A DNA stretch of 23,679 nucleotides from NCBI GenBank assembly GCA_913041325.1, contig CAJWHU010000007.1:1-23679 (forward strand), given 5' to 3'. Each line of letters starts with the position of its first letter. Position 1 is the stretch's first letter. Positions 8,373 to 15,008 of the stretch are shown here, in pieces. The notes below the pieces were generated by a model. The model did not search any database. It was not told the DNA's origin and saw only the letters and a program-made list of their open reading frames with translations. The translations under genes and the position numbers were made by a program. This DNA is from an uncultured Fidelibacterota bacterium (lineage in GTDB: Bacteria; Marinisomatota; Marinisomatia; Marinisomatales; UBA1611).

Positions 8373-10405
8373 AAAAATTAATACTTCTTGCCAGTCTCAC
8401 TCATTTACAGTTAAAAGGTGAGTTATTGAGTCCTGAAGATGGCTCTGTTATCAACCACATTCATGTATTTTTTGAGTGGACACAAATACCGGAGGCAACT
8501 GCATATGATTTTCAATTGTCAAGCGATCCAAGCTATAATATAGTTAATGTGGAAGTTACTGATAACAGCTTGGGCTTTGTGGAAGAAGAGCTAATTGAAT
8601 GGGGCACAACATACTTCTGGCGCGTGCGTCCTATATTCGCTTTAGGAACAGGTACTTGGTCAGAATCCTATTCATTCACCACGACCGAGAGTATGTCTTC
8701 CTCAAGTGTAAATTTAATTCAGGATTGCTGCTACGGGAATGGCATTACAGTTTTTGGAGCATTTTTTAATTATTTTTCTGCTGCAATAGATAAGACTGGA
8801 AGGGAAATATGGAACTCAGGAAATACTGATTTTGTATACTACGGTACAAGTCAAAACGGTAATGTTTTTGGAGCCAATCTCATACTAGGATCTGATAACA
8901 ACCTCCCCGGATCTGAAATTGATTTTGAGGGTAATGTTATTTGGCAGGAGCCAAATGATGAATTTCTTCATCACGATTTAATTCTGCTACCGAATGGTAA
9001 TTATCTTGGCATTGTGGAAACAACCTCATTGGGCCCAATTCCAATAGGGTCTTGGACCTCATCCTTTCAAACCTTTGGATTTCAAGCTAATGGTATTACT
9101 GATGAATTTCCATGGGTTGGAGATAAAATTGTAGAGTGGGACAGATATACCAAAGAGGTAGTTTGGAGCTGGAATGTATTTGATTATTTTAGCATGGAAG
9201 ATTACGATAGAATAGGCGGAACCTGGAATGAGGCACTACAAAGTCTTCGCTATGATTGGACACATATAAATGCTGTCATTTTTGATACTGAAGAGAGTTC
9301 TATCTATATATCTGTTAGGCACCTCTCAAGGATATCCAAGATTGCATATCCCTCTGGCGATGTTATATGGAATCTTGGACACGATATGCCATCAGGAGAC
9401 GTACATTTAGGGACCGATATAGGATTTAGCTTTCAACATGGACTACAAAAATTAGAAAATGGAAATATTCTAACTCTAGATAATGGAAACTTGTCTCCAG
9501 AGTTTAGGGGGACATCTCAACCAATAACGAGAGCTATTGAAATACAAATTGATGGATTAGAGGCATCTACAATTTGGTCACACGAATTAGCACCCGATTT
9601 ATTTGGCTTTGCATCTGGAAACGCTCAAAAATTACCAAATGGCAATGTTTTGATAACTACAGTTGGTGGTGGAGGTCGTTCAGTTGAGGTAAACACCAGT
9701 GGTGATATTGTCTGGGAGGGACTATATAACCTCAGCATTCCTGATGGTGCAGTTTACAGAGCACATAGAATACCGGGATTGTTCCCAGCTGCATTTACCT
9801 TTATTGTTAATGAACTTGTCGGCAATAATGGGCAGCCAGAGGTGCGCCTGCCAGTTGGAGATTCAGAGATTTCATTTAAGGTTGTAAATGAAGGCAAATA
9901 TGATCTAGAGCTGGTTTGCACTATCAATGATGAGGCTGGCTGGTTTGGAAATCAGGAAATAGAAATTCAAATCTCACCGTTTGCTGAGGACGTTATAACT
10001 TTTTATGGGTCCACCTTTGATTCTCAAAGCATAAATAACATCAGTCTAACAGCAACACCTTCTCACCATAACGATGCAGCGAAGACTGTTTCTTTTTATG
10101 GCGTGCTTGAAAGTTTAAATAGTGCATCAGAAACACCACCATCAAGTTTTGAACTTAATCAAGTGTATCCAAACCCATTTAATTCTCAAGTTAAAATTGA
10201 TTTTTCGTTGCATCATTCACGGAATATGCGTATTGAGATTTTGAATTTGACTGGACAGTTACAAGATACTATTCTGAACGACAGGCTTGGCACTGGTGAG
10301 CATAGTATAATATGGAAAGCAGCTGATATTGCGGCAGGTGTCTATTTTATAAGACTGTCCTCCATAGGTATTTCCGAAATAAAAAAAGTTGTATTATTGA
10401 AGTAG
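8369..10405 (+). CDS. Secreted ASST-family protein with FN3-like domain and T9SS-type C-terminal sorting domain
   Basis: A second aryl-sulfate sulfotransferase paralogue, 678 residues from the ATG at 8369. This start overlaps the previous stop (ATGA) and opens a signal peptide (MKKLILLASL...); an upstream in-frame ATG at 8333 would bury that signal. Domains in order: FN3/Ig-like (about 20-108), a beta-propeller with repeated LPNGNxL/LENGNIL motifs (about 120-470), an Ig-like domain (about 490-580), and a type IX sorting domain (about 595-678) with PNPFN at 601-605 and the ending KKVVLLK. The catalytic set matches the first copy: HHD at 201-203, H299 in DWTHIN, R317 18 residues later, and H357 in FQHG. 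It is therefore predicted to be active and surface-displayed or released, unlike periplasmic E. coli-type ASST. The substrate is not known. Confidence 0.8.
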   Translation: MKKLILLASLTHLQLKGELLSPEDGSVINHIHVFFEWTQIPEATAYDFQLSSDPSYNIVNVEVTDNSLGFVEEELIEWGTTYFWRVRPIFALGTGTWSESYSFTTTESMSSSSVNLIQDCCYGNGITVFGAFFNYFSAAIDKTGREIWNSGNTDFVYYGTSQNGNVFGANLILGSDNNLPGSEIDFEGNVIWQEPNDEFLHHDLILLPNGNYLGIVETTSLGPIPIGSWTSSFQTFGFQANGITDEFPWVGDKIVEWDRYTKEVVWSWNVFDYFSMEDYDRIGGTWNEALQSLRYDWTHINAVIFDTEESSIYISVRHLSRISKIAYPSGDVIWNLGHDMPSGDVHLGTDIGFSFQHGLQKLENGNILTLDNGNLSPEFRGTSQPITRAIEIQIDGLEASTIWSHELAPDLFGFASGNAQKLPNGNVLITTVGGGGRSVEVNTSGDIVWEGLYNLSIPDGAVYRAHRIPGLFPAAFTFIVNELVGNNGQPEVRLPVGDSEISFKVVNEGKYDLELVCTINDEAGWFGNQEIEIQISPFAEDVITFYGSTFDSQSINNISLTATPSHHNDAAKTVSFYGVLESLNSASETPPSSFELNQVYPNPFNSQVKIDFSLHHSRNMRIEILNLTGQLQDTILNDRLGTGEHSIIWKAADIAAGVYFIRLSSIGISEIKKVVLLK

Positions 10406-10406
10406 A

Positions 10407-11474
10407 ATGAAAAAAATAATTCTCTCTCACTTAATATATTTTGCCACCAACTGGTTAATAGCCCAGTGCGAAGACTCGTTTACCAACTATGAAGAGCTAC
10501 CTAATAATTTAACGATATTGTCTGGTGGTAATTGTTTGTCAGATAGCGATATTGATGTATTAGACAGAATTATAAACCTAAATGATTTAAACTACAATTC
10601 CCCGCTTGAACTTGGAACTCAAACATGGCTAAATGGAAGACTTAGATTTTTTGTAGCTGGAAACTATGGTAACAGTGCCGGAATTAATGATACAATATAT
10701 ACACTACCCGATAACATAGGAGATCTAGATAATCTTGCCCTCCTATATTTGGAGTGGCACCGCCTATCTGAGCTTCCAAGCTCATTCAGCCAGATGCAGA
10801 GTTTGATATCTGTTTATCTTAATAATAATATATTGTCATCACTAGTTGATGACATAGATAATCTAACGAACCTAAACCTATTAGATCTTGGATATAATGA
10901 GCTTGCAATTATACCTAACAGCCTCTGCAACTTACAAAACATCTCATACTTATGGCTCTTCAACAATAAAATTGAAGAGCTGCCTGATTGTTTTTGTGAG
11001 ATGAATCTCAATTGGAGTGGAGATGATGATTCCGGATATCCATATTTTGCTATAGGGGCAAACGAGCTATGTAATGACATACCCGACTGTATATCTGAAA
11101 GCGATAATTTTGAATTGAGTCTTGACCAGTTCTATTATTCATTCCCCGTATACTCACCACAAATATGTACGAGCGTTAAAACTACTGATGAAGACTCACC
11201 CTTGCCCTACAAATACAGAGTCTCTGAGCCATACCCAAACCCTTTTAACCCATCTGTAAGTATTGATCTATATATTCCCTACGAACGTAGGATGAAAATT
11301 GAAGTATTTAATAACGCTGGTAATATTGTTAACATTCTGTCAAATGATAAAGTACTTAAAAGTGGTGAACATACCCTATCTTGGCAGGGCAACGGTTATC
11401 CATCTGGTATATATTTCATAAGAGTGTCAGACATGACGGACCAAATTATTAAAAAAGTAATGTTACTAAAGTGA
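10407..11474 (+). CDS. Secreted leucine-rich-repeat protein with T9SS-type sorting domain
   Basis: A 355-residue protein with a signal peptide (MKKIILSHLIYF..., cleavage near Q20). About four leucine-rich repeats of roughly 23 residues lie at 98-200, recognisable from LPDNIGDLDNL, LPSSFSQMQSL, IPNSLCNLQNI and LPDCFCEM. Several cysteines (21, 43, 174, 196, 198, 222, 228, 254) could form disulfides in the exported protein. The C-terminal sorting domain (about 268-355) has PYPNPFNPS and ends KKVMLLK, closely resembling that of the preceding gene. The repeats suggest protein or glycan binding rather than catalysis. It starts one base after the second ASST and its stop overlaps the next start, so it belongs to the same operon. 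Its partner is unknown; it may be a surface anchor or receptor for the ASST product. Confidence 0.8.
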   Translation: MKKIILSHLIYFATNWLIAQCEDSFTNYEELPNNLTILSGGNCLSDSDIDVLDRIINLNDLNYNSPLELGTQTWLNGRLRFFVAGNYGNSAGINDTIYTLPDNIGDLDNLALLYLEWHRLSELPSSFSQMQSLISVYLNNNILSSLVDDIDNLTNLNLLDLGYNELAIIPNSLCNLQNISYLWLFNNKIEELPDCFCEMNLNWSGDDDSGYPYFAIGANELCNDIPDCISESDNFELSLDQFYYSFPVYSPQICTSVKTTDEDSPLPYKYRVSEPYPNPFNPSVSIDLYIPYERRMKIEVFNNAGNIVNILSNDKVLKSGEHTLSWQGNGYPSGIYFIRVSDMTDQIIKKVMLLK

Positions 11475-12934
11475 TGCTAAACAACCATACAGTTTATACC
11501 GCATATGATTATAAAAAAATATTATTAGCACTTTTATTATCGACATCATTTGCTGAAAAATCCATTTGGGATTATTCCGGATATATTAATTACACATACC
11601 TCGAAAGCTTTTCGAACGGTAGGCTAATCAATATTCCTTATAGAATGGCCTCAGTCAAAATTGAGAATCGTGAAAACAATATCTACTTAAATACTAATAT
11701 AGTTGTTGAATATCATCATCGAGATGATAGCTATTTTTTAAGCTCGAGTAACCCCCAGGATTTCATTATAGACCTCAGAGAGTTATTTTTGACGTATAAT
11801 AAGAGTAATTATGAACTAAGACTAGGTAAACAAATTTACTCTTGGGGCAGTGTCGATGAGAATAGCCCTTTAGATATTGTAAGTGGTCTCGATTATTATT
11901 ATTTGTTTTTTGGTGGCACTGAGAAGAAGCTTGCTTCGTTATCTATTGCACTTGATTATTATATAAAAAATATAAAAATGCAGTTAGTATTTTCACCCCT
12001 ACACTCAACCAATCGCATCCCATTAGGTAATGATGATTTCCCTATAAAACTTCCTGTGTATCCTAATCCAAAATCAATATACCCTCTGTTCGATAAACCT
12101 TATGAAATTGGTTTGCAAAGCACCCTATCTACAGATTTCGGTGATATTTCAATATCATATTTCTCAGCCTATGATAGAATATTTAACTTATCCGGTGTGA
12201 ATGTATACGGCCGTGGTGCTGATATATCATTTCCTTTTGTGGATATTGTCTATGGTTATAGAAAAACCAATGTTTTTGGCATTGGGGGTGTATTTTTAAA
12301 TGATTTTTTTACATTTCGATATGACATTGGATATTTCAAGACTCGAGATCAGAATAGTTCTATTGAAAGAACAAGTACGTTTAATCCAAGCTACTATGAT
12401 TCTCTCCATTTTTCATATCCTCTAAAAGAAAAATCGTCCTACTTACAAGCTACCCTGCAGATTGATACTGATTTACCATTTGGTATTAATTTTAGTGCAC
12501 AATATTTTTCTCATGATACTCTGGACTATTCTTCAGGTAGTCTGCCTGTTGATCAAGAAATAAATATTCCAAATCTAACTATAGACCCTGAAGATTTAAC
12601 CCCATCTAATTTTTTCAACCCCGGGTTTGGTGTTCCAATTGCCATTTTAACAAATAAAGCGATTTTTTTCACATTAACAAAAAATACGATACAAAATCAA
12701 TTTGATATTCAACTCACCTCAATGCTGGACATTGCTGAATATCACCAAATTAAAGGTATCGCTGGCTCACTATTTGAATTAAAGTTGACATATGCTCTTA
12801 AACAAAACATACAGTTAGTTTCGGCAATCACTGAAATTAATGGAAATAAAAATCATCCTGATGGTTTGAATTATCAGTTCAATTCAATGGAGAATTTTTC
12901 CCACCTTAGATTTGAGCTGAAATATTATTTTTAA
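11474..12934 (+). CDS. Outer-membrane beta-barrel protein
   Basis: A 486-residue predicted outer-membrane barrel. A hydrophobic signal segment (KKILLALLLSTSFAEK, cleavage near codon 28) is followed by many alternating aromatic/polar strands and a final strand ending LRFELKYYF, the terminal aromatic being the usual signal for barrel insertion. The block LRLGKQIYSWGSVDENSPLD recalls the 'GRQ..WG' strand in DUF1302-like and alginate-export-like porins, families sometimes encoded with HAE3 exporters. I cannot assign a family firmly. The ATG at 11474 shares its A with the previous stop (TGATG); a GTG one codon earlier is the alternative. Given its neighbours it is a candidate outer-membrane exit for the molecule moved by the RND/LolA-like modules, but a surface scaffold role is also possible. 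Confidence 0.72.
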   Translation: MLNNHTVYTAYDYKKILLALLLSTSFAEKSIWDYSGYINYTYLESFSNGRLINIPYRMASVKIENRENNIYLNTNIVVEYHHRDDSYFLSSSNPQDFIIDLRELFLTYNKSNYELRLGKQIYSWGSVDENSPLDIVSGLDYYYLFFGGTEKKLASLSIALDYYIKNIKMQLVFSPLHSTNRIPLGNDDFPIKLPVYPNPKSIYPLFDKPYEIGLQSTLSTDFGDISISYFSAYDRIFNLSGVNVYGRGADISFPFVDIVYGYRKTNVFGIGGVFLNDFFTFRYDIGYFKTRDQNSSIERTSTFNPSYYDSLHFSYPLKEKSSYLQATLQIDTDLPFGINFSAQYFSHDTLDYSSGSLPVDQEINIPNLTIDPEDLTPSNFFNPGFGVPIAILTNKAIFFTLTKNTIQNQFDIQLTSMLDIAEYHQIKGIAGSLFELKLTYALKQNIQLVSAITEINGNKNHPDGLNYQFNSMENFSHLRFELKYYF

Positions 12935-12945
12935 AAGAGCCTGAT

Positions 12946-13917
12946 TTGAAAATTAGAATAGCAGGAACTGGATTGTACCTACCGCCGAAAATTCAAAAAT
13001 CTGAAGAGCTGGCGAAAATGATTGATAAATCTGCAGAATGGATAATGAAAAAATCTGGTGTGGAAGAGAGAAGAGTCTCTAGTATAGATGTAGATAAGAT
13101 GGGAGCAATTGCCGGTCGTTTAGCTCTAAAAGCTGGTAACTGTGAAGTACCTGACTTAATCATCAATGCCTCAGGAGTGCCAAAACAAACTTTACCTGAC
13201 ACTTCTATCTTCATGCAGAAAGAGATGGACTTCAAAGGTATTCCATCATTCAGTATTCATTCCACCTGTCTTTCATTCATAACAGCTTTTCATAATGCAA
13301 GCTGCCTGTTAAACAGTGGTGTATATAAACATATATTAATAATATCATCAGATCGTGGAACTATTGGCAGAAATTTTAATGAGCCTGAAAGCGCATCATT
13401 GCTCGGTGATGGTGCTGCCGCAGTATTAGTTGAGAGATCTGAAGAGCATCAAAATAGTGAACTAATTCATCATTTGATGAAGACGTGGCCCGAGGGATGC
13501 AACCTAACAGAAGTTAGAGGTGGTGGAACAAATAAACATCCATTAGATCCACAGACATCTCAAGATGACAACCTATTTTCAATGGATGGTCCGGCGGTAT
13601 ATAAAATTGCAAGAAAGCAGGTTTATAAAATTTTATTAGATACTCTTAAATCTTCTGGAGTCGAAAAGGGTGAAATAGATTGGGTTATTCCGCACCAGGC
13701 TTCAGGAAAAGCTGTTGATGCTTTTGCATCTGTTGGGGGATTTGATAAAAAAAAGGTCGTTGATATTATTGGAAAATATGGAAACTGTGTTGCTGCTTCC
13801 GTTCCAATGGCTCTTTCTATTGCGATAGAAGATCAGCGTATACAAAGGGGTGACCTTATTCTATTGATCGGCACCGGTGCAGGATTATCCACAGCTTGCG
13901 CTCTAATACGTTATTGA
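12946..13917 (+). CDS. FabH-like 3-oxoacyl-ACP synthase III (KAS III family)
   Basis: A 323-residue thiolase-fold condensing enzyme that joins an acyl-CoA or acyl-ACP with a second unit by Claisen condensation. The full triad is visible: C108 in STCLSF, H250 in PHQAS and N280 in GNCVAAS, with the 30-residue His-Asn spacing of FabH. The GDGAAAVLV block is also typical. The usual GNT(S) after the last strand is GNC here. It starts with TTG at 12946, 11 bases after the barrel gene, with a weak AAAGAG upstream, and ends in tandem stops TGA-TAA. As the last gene of the sulfotransferase operon, with no acyl carrier, FabD or FabF nearby, it is more likely a dedicated ketosynthase for a lipid product than the housekeeping FabH. 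An OleA-like or acyl-transfer role cannot be excluded. Confidence 0.85.
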   Translation: MKIRIAGTGLYLPPKIQKSEELAKMIDKSAEWIMKKSGVEERRVSSIDVDKMGAIAGRLALKAGNCEVPDLIINASGVPKQTLPDTSIFMQKEMDFKGIPSFSIHSTCLSFITAFHNASCLLNSGVYKHILIISSDRGTIGRNFNEPESASLLGDGAAAVLVERSEEHQNSELIHHLMKTWPEGCNLTEVRGGGTNKHPLDPQTSQDDNLFSMDGPAVYKIARKQVYKILLDTLKSSGVEKGEIDWVIPHQASGKAVDAFASVGGFDKKKVVDIIGKYGNCVAASVPMALSIAIEDQRIQRGDLILLIGTGAGLSTACALIRY

Positions 13918-13933
13918 TAATATTCAATTTAAA

Positions 13934-14701
13934 TTAAATTTTTGTTAAATGGGATTTAGAAAAAATTTCTTCGTTTAATCCAATTCCAGGCTGGAACGAT
14001 CGTATTTTCATCACCGTTTTTGATCCATTTGCTTTTCTCATTTCCATTCTAGTTGGAGTGGTATATTCATCTACAATAATAAACTCACTAAGAATAAGTG
14101 TTTTATCAAGGACGGACTCTTTTTTATAAAATTCTATTTTACATACCTGCCAAGTTGAATTATTTGTCCAAATCTTTCTAGAGTGGTAGTTACTATTATT
14201 TTTAGGCCAGGCCATTACAACAGCGCACTGTTCACCATTAATAAAATCGGAACCTAGGTAGGACAGACTATCCAACAAAGGATTTCTATTTTCTAGATCT
14301 TCATAAATAAAGTCTGTATTTAGAAAGGATTTAGATTTTTCTTTTGCCTTGATCTTTTTCGGAGTCTTTAACTTTGGAAGAAATACCCATTGATGCGTTT
14401 TACCAGACCGCCCCACCCAGGTTAATAGTCCAGTACCTTTTACAATTTTAGGCTTTGTAAATCTCGCCATTGTTTTTGACAGGTATGTTCCAGAATCATA
14501 TAATTTTTGATAGCGAGTAAATTCTCTGATTTTTACCTTCTCTTTTTTACCTTTTTTTCTGATTATTTCTATTTCAATATCCATGATGGATGTCATAGGC
14601 TTTTTAAGATTATATGACCTTTCCATTATTAATCGAGGATCAATATCTGTTCCACTTAATGGTAAAAAAACAAACAATAAGGTCAAAAGTAAGTTAATCA
14701 T
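13934..14701 (-). CDS. LolA-like outer-membrane lipoprotein-sorting family protein (copy 2)
   Basis: A 255-residue periplasmic protein with a signal peptide (MINLLLTLLFVFLPLSG) and the same LolA-like blocks as the copy at 1954-2715: FTKPKIVKGTGLL, WVFLPKLKTPKKI and FIYEDLENR. Similarity by eye is modest but continuous, so the two are paralogues rather than recent duplicates. The mid-region is very lysine-rich (RKKGKKEKVKIRE near 48-60), which could matter for binding an anionic, for example sulfated, cargo; that is speculation. The start overlaps the end of the small membrane protein by 8 bases at GATGATTAA, the same junction seen in module 1. It converges with the ketosynthase gene across a 16-base gap without a visible terminator hairpin. 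Confidence 0.82.
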   Translation of the reverse strand: MINLLLTLLFVFLPLSGTDIDPRLIMERSYNLKKPMTSIMDIEIEIIRKKGKKEKVKIREFTRYQKLYDSGTYLSKTMARFTKPKIVKGTGLLTWVGRSGKTHQWVFLPKLKTPKKIKAKEKSKSFLNTDFIYEDLENRNPLLDSLSYLGSDFINGEQCAVVMAWPKNNSNYHSRKIWTNNSTWQVCKIEFYKKESVLDKTLILSEFIIVDEYTTPTRMEMRKANGSKTVMKIRSFQPGIGLNEEIFSKSHLTKI

Positions 14702-15008
14702 CTTTATTATTATTTTTGTTTTTAACGATAAATATTAGAGCCAATGGCGTTAATAATAGGCAAACTATACTTGCTGTGATATAGTCTTGTTCATGCTTTA
14801 TTTCAACATAACCTGATATTTGGAGACAAATAAAAATATAACCAATGATTATAAAATCTAAATAGTTTCGTCGTAAATCGAGTAAAAGTTTATTCATGGA
14901 AAAATATGCTTCTGAGACCTCTAAGGTGGAAAGTCCATAAAGTAACATTAAAATTGTGATCAATGTTATTGCGCTACTGAGAACTTTATCTTGATAATTT
15001 TTTTCCAT
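14694..15008 (-). CDS. Small three-helix membrane protein of unknown function, between exporter and LolA-like gene
   Basis: A 104-residue protein I do not recognise. Three hydrophobic segments (about 9-27, 50-66 and 77-95) suggest three membrane helices, with a charged loop LDLRRNY at 43-49 and an Asn/Lys-rich tail. It overlaps the exporter gene by 23 bases at its start and the LolA-like gene by 8 bases at its end, a tight arrangement that implies coupled translation and argues against a chance frame. It is absent from module 1, where exporter and LolA-like genes join directly. It could be an accessory subunit of the second exporter. No motif supports an enzymatic role. Confidence 0.72.
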   Translation of the reverse strand: MEKNYQDKVLSSAITLITILMLLYGLSTLEVSEAYFSMNKLLLDLRRNYLDFIIIGYIFICLQISGYVEIKHEQDYITASIVCLLLTPLALIFIVKNKNNNKDD

